From Symbiodinium natans (taxonomy: Eukaryota > Sar > Dinophyceae > Suessiales > Symbiodiniaceae), in the NCBI GenBank assembly GCA_905221605.1, contig CAJNDS010002633.1:191001-255000 (forward strand): a stretch of 64,000 bases of DNA. Reading direction: 5' to 3'. A program made the translations under genes and the position numbers. Below the pieces are notes generated by a model. The model ran no database searches and was not told where the DNA came from. It was given only the letters and a program-made list of their open reading frames with translations. Below, piece by piece: positions 47,985 to 58,596 of this stretch. Position 1 is the stretch's first letter; each line of letters opens with the position of its first letter.

Positions 47985-48190
47985 CTCTTTGTGGGTTTAT
48001 ATTAGGGATCCTCTGATTTCGTAAACCCTCATATCTAAGGGCAGTTAAATGGGCCCCTGAATATGGTCCCTTACCCTCTTTACAGCGTTCTGAAGTATGG
48101 GCCCCGGAATTTGTATGGGCTCTGGAGGTGGTATATAAGGGCTCCCCTTTTACGGGCCCATATTCAGAGACCGTAGCTACCCTAAGGACA
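47985..48190. mobile_element. GGGCCC/GTATA palindromic element
   Basis: Shares CGTTCTGAAGTATGGGCC, GGTATATAAGG and GGGCCCATATTCA-type words with 51765-51890. A 108-codon minus frame across it is a by-product. Confidence 0.6.
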
Positions 48191-48429
48191 TACGTATCTA
48201 CATCATAATGAACTTGGCAGCCCACGTGTACCCTTTACACTTCTGTTTTTTGTTCGGGGCCCTTCTAAAAAGAATGCTTCCTGGGCTACTAAGAACATGG
48301 ATACATGGGTTCAGGGAAGAGACTTTCCGAAAAACCTTGTTTACAGGGGGTTGCCGTAACAAGGATTTGAGTGTTCTTCTTGTTTTTTTTTGGGGGGGAC
48401 ATCGAAGGGTGCCTCTTTTTTGGGAAATA

Positions 48430-48434
48430 CCGAC

Positions 48435-48468
<34 letters not shown>

Positions 48469-48559
48469 ATATATATATCTATCTACCTACGACCTACTTA
48501 CTACCTGCCTACCCACCTACCTACCTACCTATCTATCTATCTATCTGTGCGCGTGCACA

Positions 48560-48594
<35 letters not shown>

Positions 48595-48600
48595 GTATAT
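48430..48600. repeat. TA and CTAC/TATC microsatellite
   Basis: (TA)n, then CTAC and TATC units, then (TA)n again. Tyr/Ile-rich frames over it are not genes. Confidence 0.97.
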
Positions 48601-49122
48601 GGGCTGTTGCATGATGTTGTACAAAAAGCATGTCGTGCCGGAGTGCTGTGAGCAGCTTTGCTGTTGGTTTTTCATCTTCCGCAACTATACAAACAAGCAT
48701 GAACAGCGAAAGCAGAGCAGCAGCAAAAATATAAAATGGTAAATAGTACGAATAGGACGAATTAGTAGCCCAATATTGCAACAGCAATTGTCATCGTTAT
48801 CTTCACCTGAAGAGCCCCTCCCTCGCTGGCTTGAAGACTGAGGGCTCTGACTTTCGGGCTCCAGGCGTCCCACAGCAGCGCTGTGCAGAAGCGGCAACAG
48901 CTGATCCGGGAGGCCTGCTTTTGTGGGGGGGGGGGGGGGGGGTGCATCACACGGTCCGTTTTGTTGGGGGAAGTTGTTCAGGGATTCGATGGGTTGTCGA
49001 ATTGGGCATAGCTTTGACGGCTGAGGGCTTGCAGGGAAAATTCTTTTGTAGTTTTTCAGACAGTGATTCTGGCAACCCTGACCCCTAAGCCCTAATCCCG
49101 ACACCCTAAACCGGAAGCGCGG

Positions 49123-49196
49123 AGCCTCGAAGCCATTGACCATGGCGGTGTTGCCTCGGTGGGCCCGATGCTCTCACCTAGGCTCCGAGCAGACAG
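49123..49196 (+). CDS. exon-like island with donor
   Basis: Reads SLEAIDHGGVASVGPMLSPR then LRAD plus a split Arg codon at GACAG/GTGGTT. Confidence 0.48.
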
Positions 49197-49783
49197 GTGG
49201 TTTAGGGTTCAGGGTTTAGGTTTAAGGTTTAGGGTGCTGGGCGAATTCGGTACTCGAAATCGTGCTGGCCAGCGCACTTTTGAGGCTTTCACGTCGCCCC
49301 GCGGCTTTGTGCGCGCGGTCGCGCCGGCGGGTGCGTGCGCGCGCGCGCGTCCATTCTGAGTGGAAGTTTTCGTTTCGTGGCCGTGGCTTTGCGGGCCTGG
49401 CAGTGCTCTTGATTCGGGGTTGACGGTTTTAGGGGTTCTGGGTTTTGGGGTTTGTAAGGGTTTGGGGCTTTTCGGATTTTAGGTTGTTTTGGGTTTAGGG
49501 TTTGTGGATTTTCGGGTTTAGGGTTTTAGGTTTTCGGGTTTGTTTTTGTATTTTTTGGTGTAGGTACTTTCGAAATCCTCCCAGGTGTTTGCCTTGTGCA
49601 CCTGACAGGCTTAACATCAGAATCCGAAATGGCGTTGGGGTTTTGGTTGCTGAACATCTTGTATGGATACACAAACATACACAACACCTGTTCGAGGGAT
49701 TCTAAAGCAGCGTTGACCCCCTGAACCCTGAACCCCCTGAACCTTAAACCCCACACCGCCTAAACCCCAAATCGGTTTCGGCT

Positions 49784-49867
49784 TTTCCCCAAGCGTCTCA
49801 GTCTGCGTCCCTGGAGAAGCAGACGGAGTATGCTGGAAAGGTTCTGGCGCCTTGGAAACGACTTTTG
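49784..49867 (+). CDS. exon-like island
   Basis: Reads FPQASQSASLEKQTEYAGKV then LAPWKRLLG; GTTCTG donor possible at 49841, gtctcag acceptor near 49800. Confidence 0.47.
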
Positions 49868-50109
49868 GGGGTTTAGGGTTTTGGGGCTAGGGGTTTTGGG
49901 GCTAAGGGTTTTTGGGGCTTAGGGCTTCGGGTTGTGGGTTGTAGGGATTTAGGGCTCTCGTGTTTCGGGTTTTTGGATTGGGGGGGGGGGGGGGGGGGGG
50001 TTCATTCTAAACCCTAAACCCGAAAGGTTCCCTTTTTGTGAACCCTATGGAGCACAGAAAGGGTTTGCTTTTTGAATTCAGGGTTTCATTTGTGTTTTAC
50101 TTCTGGCGG

Positions 50110-50560
50110 ACCGAGCCCTAAACCGTAAACCCTGCATTATTACAAAAAGCAAATTGATTTTTGAATTATCACTATTAATATGAGTAATAAATATGCAAAT
50201 TTTAGTAGTCTTTTCATATTTCTATCAGTACTGTTATTTATGAATACTATTATTGTGTTGATTGCTAACATTATTGTTAGATAAAATATTGCAAGGATGC
50301 GTATGAATCTTTTTATTAAAATAGTTTGTCATTGTGGTTATGATTGTGCTTATTCTTCTAATTCTAATTCTTATTCTTTTCTTTTTATCATTCTTATTGT
50401 TGTTCTTATTCTTATTGTTATACTGTTATACATATATAATATGTATATATATATACAATAAATATATATATATATATGTTTATACATATGTGTGTATGTG
50501 TGTATGTATATGTATGTATGTGTGTCCGGAAAACGCTCCCCTCCGTCGTTTTAATGTACA
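50110..50560. other. AT-rich insert with TA microsatellite
   Basis: About 330 bp of strongly AT-rich sequence (ATTATTATTGTG, TTCTTATTCTT words) followed by (TA)n and TGTA repeats. Composition unlike the rest; no frame of note. Confidence 0.7.
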
Positions 50561-50695
50561 AGTTTAGGATTACATCAAGGACTGTTAGAAAAGTAATCAT
50601 TCACAAACCCTAAACTCGAAGCCCTGAACCCAAACCCCTCAACTGATCAACTGAAGAACTGTCTTTGGAGTTGCCGGATCCGAGTTGTCGATCAG

Positions 50696-50752
50696 GAGAT
50701 TGCTGCCCCTCGCCGACGAGAGTGCGAGGACGCCGAGGGCGTTGGGCGTTAG
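50696..50752 (+). CDS. exon-like island
   Basis: Acceptor tcgatcag/G; reads EIAAPRRRECEDAEGVGR before TAG. An opposite-strand 90-codon frame overlaps. Confidence 0.38.
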   Translation, partial: EIAAPRRRECEDAEGVGR

Positions 50753-51062
50753 GGCATTGGGGCCGACTCCCGTATGCAATCAACGCCATTAATGCATCCG
50801 ACCACCATGCTACCAGAAAGGCGTGAGCAGCAACACATTCTTGTGCAGCATCAAGCCTGACCACACGCCCCAGACTCCTCAATCCCCGAAGACTTGTTTA
50901 GGGTTTAGGGTTCAGGTTGTAGGGTTTAGGGTTTAGGGTTTGGGGTTTAGGGTTTAGGGTTTAGGGTTTCGGGCTTAGGGTTTAGGGTTTAGGGTTTACA
51001 CACCCAACCCCTGCAACCTCAAAGGCCCAGCGGTGCTGGGGTTGTTGCCTTAAACCCCAACG

Positions 51063-51130
51063 GCGCAGGTTGTGCTGCCGTCCTTGCAGGAGGCAGAGGA
51101 CCCCTGCCGCCAACTTCATCCTGCTGGCTT
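51063..51130 (+). CDS. exon-like island
   Basis: Reads AQVVLPSLQEAEDPCRQLHP then AG; two possible acceptors (gcgcag/G, ccttgcag/G). Confidence 0.42.
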
Positions 51131-51764
51131 TTTTGGGGGTTTAGGGCTTTCGGTGTTTTGAGGTTTGGGGGTTTTGGGTTTTTGGGGTTTAGGGGTTTCG
51201 GGGTTTAGTGGCCCAGGGTGGCAAAAAAAAAAGGTTGTATGGGGCTAGACCTAAAACCGACACCCTAAACCCTGTGAATCCCAAAAAGCCAAAAAGCCCT
51301 GAAACCTCAAACTCAAGCCCTCAAGGAAGCTCGCAAAATCTTGGGACGGCCGAAATCCTGCAAGCATCAGACAGCCGTAAACTAAACCCCTGAAAGCCCC
51401 AAACCCTAAACCCTGAAATGCATGAAGCCCCTGAACCCCAAAACGCCACTAAGGCCTGAAACCCGAAGCGCCCACAAAACCCCAAAAGCTCTTTAGGGTT
51501 TAGGGTTTAGGGATTAGGACAAAACCTTTATCACCCTAAAGCCCTTTCAATTCAGGAGTCACCAGAGCAGTGGGGCGCGATCCTGACTCTCACTGCCTTT
51601 CGGTGAGATGAGGGCCTGAGGGCCAGGGTGTTTCTAGGGGGTAGTTCCAGGGGCCTTTAATATGGGTGTTTGGGGTTTAGGGCTTAGGGTTTAGGGTTTT
51701 GGGGTTTAGGGTTCAGGGTTCAGAGTTTAGGGTTTAGGGTTTAGGGTTTAGGCTTTAGGTTCAT

Positions 51765-51890
51765 GGGACCTCCCTCTACCCTCTCTAAGGGGTTCTGAAG
51801 TATGGGTCCTTGTGTTGTGCAGGGTATATAGGGGGTATATAAGGGGTCCCCTTTTAAGGGCCCATATCAAGGGACCATTTAACTACCCCT
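51765..51890. mobile_element. GGGCCC/GTATA palindromic element
   Basis: ATGGGACCTCCC at the left; GGGTATATAGGGGGTATATA and GGGGTCCCCTTTTAAGGGCC at the right. Related to 3346-3465 and 47985-48190. Confidence 0.65.
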
Positions 51891-52167
51891 AAGAGTGTTT
51901 GTGTTTTGGGGTTTAGGATAAGTTTTTTCGGGCTTCAGGGTGTCGAGTTTTTGAGGCTTGCAAGTTCTTGAGTTCTTCGGTTTAGGATTGGGATGTTCCC
52001 CCTTCTCCTAGAACAGTCCTTAATAGGGACCAAGGGTTTGAGGTTCTCGTGTTTGGGGCTCAAGTGTGTCGGGGTCTGCAGGCCGAGGGTTACATCTGAG
52101 GACCCTAAACCCTAAACGCTAAACCCTAAGCCCTAAACCCTAAATCCCAAAACCACACCCTAAACCC

Positions 52168-52263
52168 GCCAAGGTCATCACCTCCTACGCCGCGCCCTTC
52201 GCCCCCGCCGTGCGGAGCGTCCTTCTCAAGGAGCTGAAAGAGGTCCTTCCTCGAAGCTTTTAG
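52168..52263 (+). CDS. exon-like island
   Basis: Reads AKVITSYAAPFAPAVRSVLL then KELKEVLPRSF-TAG; the TAG is followed by GTAGGG, the donor word seen at 36333 and 38357. Clearly coding. CCCTAAA left, TTTGGGG right. Confidence 0.58.
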   Translation, partial: AKVITSYAAPFAPAVRSVLLKELKEVLPRSF

Positions 52264-52540
52264 GTAGGGTTTGGGGTTTGAGGTTTGGGGTTTGGGGTTT
52301 GGGGTTTGGGGTTTGGGGTTTGGGGTTTGGGGTTTGGGGTTTGGGGTTTGGGGTTTGGGGTTTGGGGTTTGGGGGTTGGGGTTTGGGGTTTGGGGTTTGG
52401 GGTTTGGGGTTTGGGGTTTGGGGTTTGGGGTTTGGGGTTTGGGGTTTGGGGTTTGGGGTTTGGGGTTTGGTTTGGGGTTTGGGGTCTGGGGTTTGGGGTT
52501 TGGGGTTTAGGGTTTGGGTTTCAGGGTTTAGGGTTTAGGG
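52262..52540 (+). repeat. TTTGGGG variant array
   Basis: About 35 uniform TTTGGGG units ending in TTTAGGG. Lacking TAG, all three frames stay open as GVWGLGF repeats; these are not genes. Confidence 0.98.
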
Positions 52541-52640
52541 TTTGGAATTCAGGGTGCAGGGTCTCAGGGTTTCGGGGTTCAGCCTATTTAACTGCTGGAA
52601 TTTGAGGGTACTTACAGTATCTTTGTAGAGGGATAATACT

Positions 52641-52847
52641 CGTAATGCCTGGGGCCTCCTTTACCTCGGGCATTTTCCCTGGAAGGTTCGGCGTTAAGGT
52701 GGCGTCAGGGGGTTACGCCGTACCTTAAGAACACAAAACCTGCTTTTTTTGTAGGGTTCCCAAGATTCCTGTAAGGGGACTTCTTCTACGAACCTACAAA
52801 AAAGTGTGTTTTTGGGCTCTTCAGGTGTGGGACCTACAGGCATTACG
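52641..52847. mobile_element. foldback element, about 207 bp
   Basis: Ends CGTAATGCCTG and CAGGCATTACG are exact 11-bp complements; an inner pair (TTTTTTGTAGGGTTC with GAACCTACAAAAAAG) strengthens the hairpin. Confidence 0.75.
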
Positions 52848-52875
52848 GCTTGGGAGATTAAGTCACCGAAGCTCG

Positions 52876-52998
52876 GGTTTAGGGTTTAGGGTTTAGGGTT
52901 TAGGGTTTAGGGTTTAGGGTTTAGGGTTTAGGGTTTAGGGTTTGGGGTTTAGGGTTTAGGGTTTAGGGTTTAGGGTTTAGGGTTTAGGGTTTAGGGCT
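52876..52998 (+). repeat. TTTAGGG array
   Basis: About 17 units, one TTTGGGG. Confidence 0.96.
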
Positions 52999-53009
52999 CC
53001 TTCCGCCAG

Positions 53010-53090
53010 GTGTTGGCCGACTCGGGCGTGCCCTCGCCTCCCAACCTCTTCACCAGCTCCCTGGATGCCGAGAGAAAAAAGCCCCCCAAG
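53010..53090 (+). CDS. exon-like island with clear splice sites, 81 nt
   Basis: Acceptor ttccgccag/G and donor CCAAG/GTTCTA enclose 27 whole codons: VLADSGVPSPPNLFTSSLDA then ERKKPPK. The frame is open further to TGA at 53121. Confidence 0.57.
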
Positions 53091-53277
53091 GTTCTATGGC
53101 CAAAGCCCGGAGAGATGTGGTGACAGGGTTTAGGGTGTAGGGCCTTTAGAGTTTAGGGCCTTTAGGGTTTAGGGTTTCGGGTTTAGGGTTTAGGGTTCAG
53201 GGTTCAGGGTTCAGGGTTTAGGGTTTAGGGTTTAGGGGCTCAGAAATCCTAACCCTTGAACCCTCGTACCCCTAAGC

Positions 53278-53408
53278 ATGCAGCTGGACCCGCCGGAAAG
53301 TGACTTCCCACGCCGAGGCATGTACTTGCAGCATCTTTTACCGCTCTCCTTCCTGCAGAAGGCCTGGCAGATTCTGGGTTCACGCTATACGGCCCAAACC
53401 CTCAGAGG
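53278..53408 (+). CDS. exon-like open frame
   Basis: ATG at 53278 or acceptor gcatgcag/C; reads QLDPPESDFPRRGMYLQHLL then PLSFLQKAWQILGSRYTAQT. A CA/GC-rich microsatellite-like stretch follows (53410-53475). A shifted frame (53300-53488) is a weaker alternative. Confidence 0.42.
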
Positions 53409-53610
53409 CGCGTGCGTTCGCACGCACGCAAGTGCGCAACTGTGCGCGCATGCATCCCCACACACACACAAACAGAGGGTTGTTTTAGGGGGTTTAGGGC
53501 AATATGTAACAGACGAAAAAACAGCAGTGTGTTTTGTGGGAGGGTGGATATCCGGACGCCAGGATGCCGGCTCAAGAATCTTCACTTGAGAGCATGGGGC
53601 TTTTGTTCAG

Positions 53611-53702
53611 GGTTTTACAATTTGAAGGCGCAGGAGCTTTCGGTGATGGCCTGTCCTGTTTCTTCGGCCCTGAAGGGCATATGGTTGAGGCATTGGGGGT
53701 TT
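53611..53702 (+). CDS. exon-like island
   Basis: Acceptor cttttgttcag/G with a T-rich tract; reads VLQFEGAGAFGDGLSCFFGP then EGHMVEALGV. Confidence 0.42.
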
Positions 53703-53820
53703 CAGGGTTTAGGGTTCTAGGTTAGAAAAGCCTACAGCTTTAAGCACCAAGCACCTGCACCAACCCGAACTCCCTAAACCACCCCACTAAACCCTAAACT
53801 CTAAACCCTAAACCCTCCGC

Positions 53821-53901
53821 CCGGGGCTCTTATCCGCCAACACGGCTCGGTGGGGGAGCAGGTTTGTGTTGGGGACCCGTTTCCCTCCATTCCTCCCATG
53901 A
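53821..53901 (+). CDS. exon-like island
   Basis: Reads PGLLSANTARWGSRFVLGTR then FPPFLP-TGA; a GTTTGT donor at 53862 could end it. CCCTAAA left. Confidence 0.38.
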   Translation, partial: PGLLSANTARWGSRFVLGTRFPPFLP

Positions 53902-53929
53902 GCATCGGTTTAGTTTCCTAACCCTAAAC

Positions 53930-54172
53930 CCTAAATCCTAAACCCTAAAACCCTAAACCCCAAACCCCAAACCCCAAACCCCAAACCCCAAACCCCAAAC
54001 CCCAAACCCCAAACCCCAAACCCCAAACCCCAAACCCCCAACCCCAAACCCCAAACCCCACACCCCAAACCCCAAACCCCAAACCCCAAACCCCAAACCC
54101 CAAACCCCAAACCCCAAACCCCAAACCCCAAACCCCAAACCCTAAACCCTAAACCCTAAACCCTAAACCCTA
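53930..54172 (-). repeat. CCCCAAA variant array
   Basis: About 26 uniform CCCCAAA units bounded by CCCTAAA on both sides; the reverse-strand counterpart of 52262-52540. Confidence 0.98.
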
Positions 54173-54184
54173 AAGCACAGCCAC

Positions 54185-54265
54185 ATGAGAGGCGACCACG
54201 GCATGGCCTCAAAGCCATCTGCTGCAATCCACACTCGCCTTGGAACTGCGCCTGAGCTCTTTTGA
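54185..54265 (+). CDS. exon-like open frame with ATG
   Basis: MRGDHGMASKPSAAIHTRLG then TAPELF-TGA; 26 codons between a C-strand and a G-strand block. Confidence 0.38.
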   Translation: MRGDHGMASKPSAAIHTRLGTAPELF

Positions 54266-54543
54266 GGGTTTAGGGTTTAGGGCTAGGGTTTAGGGTTTGG
54301 GGTTTAGGGTTTAGGGTTTGGGGTTCAGGTTTTAGGGTATGGGGATTAGGGTTTTCGGGATTGAGGGTCGGGATTTCCAGGGTTCAGGGCTTGAGGGTTT
54401 CCATGCTGGAGGTTTGCTCGCCGCGGAAGGAGGGCCTAAACCCTAAATCCTAAACCCTAAACCCTAAGCCCTAAATCCTAAACCCGTTCCCTGAACCCTA
54501 TGAATCCTAAACCCTCAAGACAGAGTAAATAGAAATTGTATGT

Positions 54544-54609
54544 GGTAGCATTGTGAAATTATCCAAGATTTTGACGAAACAGCTGACAAGACCAGCCTCA
54601 GCAAATTAA
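54544..54609 (+). CDS. exon-like micro-island
   Basis: Reads GSIVKLSKILTKQLTRPASA, N, TAA. Basic amphipathic. Confidence 0.33.
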   Translation, partial: GSIVKLSKILTKQLTRPASAN

Positions 54610-54899
54610 TCCACACGGGCTCTTGGGAAGCCACCCTAAATTTAGGAGCCTCCTGCTCAGGCCACCGACCCACGAGGCCATAAACCTCTCAACGCCCAAA
54701 GCTCAAATCCCCCCAACCCGAAGCCCTGAACCTTAAAAAACTCTGCAAGTTGTTTTGGGGGCAAGTGTCTTGGCCTGGCTGCTGTTTTTTGGGGGGGTGG
54801 GTGGGCTGGGGTGGGTGTGAACCGCCTATGGTCGGTGCGTTTACGCCGTGGGTGGCGGGGTCCTCTGAAAAAAGTTGTGCACCGACCCCCTACCCGCGC

Positions 54900-54940
54900 C
54901 CCCCCCCCCCCCCCCCCGCCCCCCCCCCCCCCCCCCCCCC
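54900..54940 (-). repeat. poly-C tract
   Basis: About 40 C with one G. Confidence 0.97.
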
Positions 54941-55139
54941 GGTTTTAAGCTTTTATGGGGTGTAAGGGAGGGGAGGGGGAGGGTTCCCTCCCCCAAAACC
55001 ATCCAACACGGTGGGCGGACCCTAAACTACTAAACCCTATTTAATTAAACCCTAAACCCTAAACCCTAAACCCAGGCCGGCCCGGAGGCCTCAAACGGCA
55101 CTAGGTTCTAAAGGGGGAGACTTCAGGCCCCACCGAGCC

Positions 55140-55228
55140 CCTACACCCCAACCCTAAACCCTAAACCCTAAACCCTAAACCCTAAACCCTAAACCCTAAA
55201 CCCTGCACCCCAAACCCCAAACCCTAAA
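55140..55228 (-). repeat. CCCTAAA array
   Basis: About 12 units with CCCCAAA at the end. Confidence 0.95.
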
Positions 55229-55697
55229 CAAGTCTTCGGGGTAGGGAATCATGGACTCGGGCCTCCTGCCTCTAGTCTGTTTAGGATTTGTAGGGTTTAG
55301 GGTTTTGGGTTTTGGGTTTTGGGGTTAGGGTTGCTGGGTTGAGGGCTTTGTCAAAATTGGATACGGATTGTGTCCCGAAAAGCTTTGACCGAAACGTGTT
55401 GGCGCTTTTTTGCTTTTAGGAACCTGGGCTCACACTTTTGGTGTGAGGAGGGGTTTAGGGTTTAGTGTGAAATCCTACATAATCATAGTATGCTGCACAC
55501 AAAAAACCCTTTCTCACTAAATATGTAGCGTCACCAACTCCCTGACATGAACTCTTCCCTCACAACACCCTAATATTAATATTTCGCTTCTGTGCCAGGT
55601 GAATCCCCCGAGGACACCCCCCCCCCAACCCTCAACCGACCACCTCAACAAGACGTACTCACTTCTGGGCAACGCGTTTGGGGGAGGGTCTCCTGAA

Positions 55698-55935
55698 TTC
55701 CCTAAACCCCAAACACCAAACCTAACCCTAAACCCCAAACCCCTCTAACCCTAAACCCCAAACTCCTCCAACCCTAAGTCCCGAACCCCTCTAACCCTAA
55801 ACCCCAAACCCCTCTAACCCCAAACCCCTCAATTCTAAACCCTAAACCCTAAACCCCAAACCTCTCTAAGCCTAAACCCTAAACCCCACACCTCTCTAAC
55901 CCTAAACCCCAAACCCCTGGCTAAACCCTAAACCC
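55698..55935 (-). repeat. higher-order repeat of CCCTAAA/CCCCAAA/CCCTCTAA
   Basis: A longer unit, CCCCTCTAACCCTAAACC plus CCAAA, recurs at about 24-bp spacing at least six times, so the 7-bp units have been amplified as a compound unit. Confidence 0.8.
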
Positions 55936-55958
55936 CTGAAACCCCTGAAACCCCCAAG

Positions 55959-56037
55959 GTCCGGAAGCCTTTGCTCCCTGATTTTCGACCCCTTCGGCTC
56001 GGGATACGACTGGCTCCAGGCCCCAGCTTTTGGGGCA
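55959..56037 (+). CDS. exon-like island
   Basis: Reads VRKPLLPDFRPLRLGIRLAP then GPSFWG; CCAAG/G at the left. C-strand left, TTTAGGG right. Confidence 0.4.
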
Positions 56038-56173
56038 AATTTAGGGTTTAGGGTTTAAGGTTTCGGGTTTAGGGTTTAGGGTTTAGGGTTTAATGTGAAC
56101 GTCGCTTTAATAACCCCCCCCCCCCAATCTTGTTTTAGTCCCCGGGGTTTGGAGGGGTGGAAACAAAGAGGGG

Positions 56174-56870
56174 GTGTCAATAATGCGGATTCTGGGGGTC
56201 TGGGGTCCCCTCGCTGAAATTTATTATTGCCACCCCTTTATTATTGTCATTTTGGAGGCCCGCAAGGGGTACCCTTTCCGGACTTGTTTTCGAGCCCCGG
56301 CGGATAGGGATTTAGTAAGGAAATTTTGCTTTCAGACCTCTGGTGGCTTCCTGAATTCCAGGACCCGAAAGCTGAGACATCTTAAGCTTAAGGGATTCTT
56401 ATCTGAAGCTTTGGAAGAACACCTGCTTCTCTGAAGAAACAGGCCTGAAGCAGCAGCTTCTCGCAGTTCTGGAGCTGCAGCTATCTCAAAAGGCACCTGC
56501 TTCTCTGAAGAAACAGGCCTGAAGCAGCGGTTTCTCGCAGCTCTGGAGCTGCAGCAATCTCAAAAGACAAGCAATCTCCAAACGAAATCTGTTTCTCGAA
56601 AGGCTGGGCCTCGGAGCTCTTTCAAGCCAGCTCAGCTGAAAAGTCTTCTTTGCAATGGAACTCTTATGCCTTTTAAGTAAAATGTCCGATTCCTGGCCGG
56701 CCAAATCTTACTATTGTCGCCCCATTATTATTTCACCGGACCCCCCTATATAGACTTGTTTACACACATCAGCCCGAAAACCTCCCGTGATGGAAAGTAG
56801 TCTTGGGCTGGGGCCCTCTGGCCCGGCGAATATTACTATTACCACCCCATTTATAAATCTGATGTTTACA
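56174..56870. other. array-free stretch with weak open frames and ATTATTATTG words
   Basis: A + frame 56174-56434 (86 codons, basic end LRHLKLKGFLSEALEEHLLL) and a minus frame 56486-56704 (72 codons) are open. Three TATTATTGCCACCCC-like words (56223, 56708, 56828) resemble the centre of the element at 62226-62319. Confidence 0.4.
56420..56567 (+). repeat. 74-bp tandem duplication
   Basis: Two adjacent copies starting CACCTGCTTCTCTGAAGAAA at 56420 and 56494, differing at a handful of bases. Unit length is not a multiple of three. Confidence 0.88.
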
Positions 56871-57262
56871 TTAGGGTTTAGGGGTTCAAGGTTTAAGGGT
56901 GTAGAGTTGAGGGCTTAAGGGTTTAGAGCTTAGGCCTCAAGGGCATATACTGTAGAGTTTTGGGGTTAGTGGTTTTTGGCCTTGGGTTTAAGGACGTTGC
57001 ACTTCACGGGTTGAGGGTTTAAGGTTTTAATGTTTAAGCCCTACAAAATAATCCTGAGAGGGGGGGGGGGGGGCGCGTTGAAGCAGAACGGCGGGGGCAC
57101 CGAAAGCAGTCTGCAAGGTTAACAACTCCTCTCCTTGAAGCCTCAATCCTCAAATCGGATTTCGGGTTTAGGGATTGGGGTTTAGGGTTTAGGGATCAGG
57201 GTTTCGGGGTTGGGGTTTAGGGTTTAGGGTCGAACCCAAACCAGCAAGTTTCCTAGCAGCAG

Positions 57263-57343
57263 GATCTTCATACCCAACGGAATCCGGCTGCGCGCGGCGG
57301 CACCGGAGATCGCATCAGCAGTGAATCACTGGCTGCACACAAG
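57263..57343 (+). CDS. exon-like island with clear splice sites, 81 nt
   Basis: Acceptor ctagcagcag/G and donor CACAAG/GTATAG. Reads IFIPNGIRLRAAAPEIASAV then NHWLHT plus a split Arg codon. TTTAGGG on both sides. Confidence 0.58.
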
Positions 57344-57429
57344 GTATAGTAGGCTTAGGATTTAGGATTTAGGGTTTTGGGTTTTGGGTTTACGGAGTCT
57401 ATCGAGGGCTAAGGATTTGAAGCGTTTTT

Positions 57430-57436
57430 TTTTTGT

Positions 57437-57470
<34 letters not shown>
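57430..57470 (+). repeat. poly-T/poly-G tract
   Basis: T8 followed by about 31 G. Confidence 0.97.
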
Positions 57471-57632
57471 CAGGGTCCAGGGTCTGGGGTTTGGGGTTTA
57501 TGGATATAGGGATGGTAGGATGTCGCGCTAGGGGATTCTGTGCCCTCCTAGCGCTAAATCCTAAGGCTTTGGAGGGTTTAGGGTTCATAGACAGCTTCAG
57601 CAAGAAGAAGGCGCATTGCATTGTCACGTCCC

Positions 57633-57699
57633 CGATTCGCTGACACCGAGGAGTTCGACAAGCACCTGCAGAGGCTTTCCGATGTTCGGGGCGAGTTCA
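57633..57699 (+). CDS. exon-like island
   Basis: Reads RFADTEEFDKHLQRLSDVRG then EF; charged helix. TTTAGGG follows at once. Confidence 0.5.
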
Positions 57700-58310
57700 G
57701 GGTTTAGGGTTTAGGGTTTCGGGTTTAGGGTTTAGGGTTTAGGGTATAGGGTTTAGGTTCTGGAATTGCATAAACTGTTCGAGCTCGTGCAGAAATAATT
57801 CTTCTACTTCGAAGCACCACACCGAGCCTCTCTGAAAGCCTCGCCGAAGGGCCTGAAGTTGCAAGGCTGAGGCCCCTGAACCCGAGCATTTAATTCCCTC
57901 CCCCCTAATATTCAATACTCCCCCCCCGCCCCTCATAAACGGGTTTAGGGTTTAGGGTTTAGGGTTTAGGGTTCAAAAACTATAACTATCATGGGAGTAT
58001 TTCATATGAGGGGGTAGGGGGGTTTAGGGGGGAGGGGATTGCAGTTCGGGGGGCCAAGGGACCCCTTCATATACTTCGAATATGGCCCCTATACTATCTT
58101 GGGGATCTTCAGAAAGGGTCCCCAAAACTCAAGGGTACTGAAGGGTCCGAGGTAGAACCCCTAGAGCGTAGGAGTTTGATGTGAGGGGTTCTATGGGGCT
58201 TCATGGCTTTAGGGTTGCCCGAACCCCTCTGTGATGACAGCTGCTGGCCCTAAACCCTGAACCATAAACCCTAAACCCTAAATCCTAAACCCTAAGCCCT
58301 AAACCCTCCA

Positions 58311-58378
58311 CTGGCCTGTGGGAGGCTGATGGAGTCTCGTGCCCGAGAGCCAGGCGCTTCTTTGAGACGTCAAACCCC
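58311..58378 (+). CDS. exon-like island
   Basis: Reads LACGRLMESRAREPGASLRR; AGCCAG/GCGCTT could be a GC donor at 58353. C-strand repeats both sides. Confidence 0.4.
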
Positions 58379-58596
58379 ACCGGCCCCAGACCTGAATCCT
58401 CAACCCTACACCCTAAACCCTACTACCCTTGGGCCCCCGACACCCGAAACTCTGAACCCTCAACCCCACTACCCTTAAAGTCATGAAACCCTAAGCCTTC
58501 AACCCTGCTACATCCCTTAGACCCGGAGCCCTAAACCCTAAACCCTAAACCCCAAACCCCAAACCCTAAGCTTCAGAATTCTTTCTTTTTTCCGAG

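Noticed and set aside
48208-48787. Tyr/Ile-rich open frames
   Set aside because: Produced by TA, TATC and CTAC microsatellites; overlapping on both strands.
52271-52605. Long open frames of GVWGLGF repeats
   Set aside because: They come from the TTTGGGG variant lacking TAG; all three frames are open with the same peptide, so there is no coding evidence. Same for 53931-54138, 39772-39996 and 17615-17930.
57739-57936. Minus-strand 65-codon frame (VEELFLHELEQFMQF)
   Set aside because: Plausible peptide, but the + strand of the same stretch is equally open in short pieces and there is no ATG or splice support.
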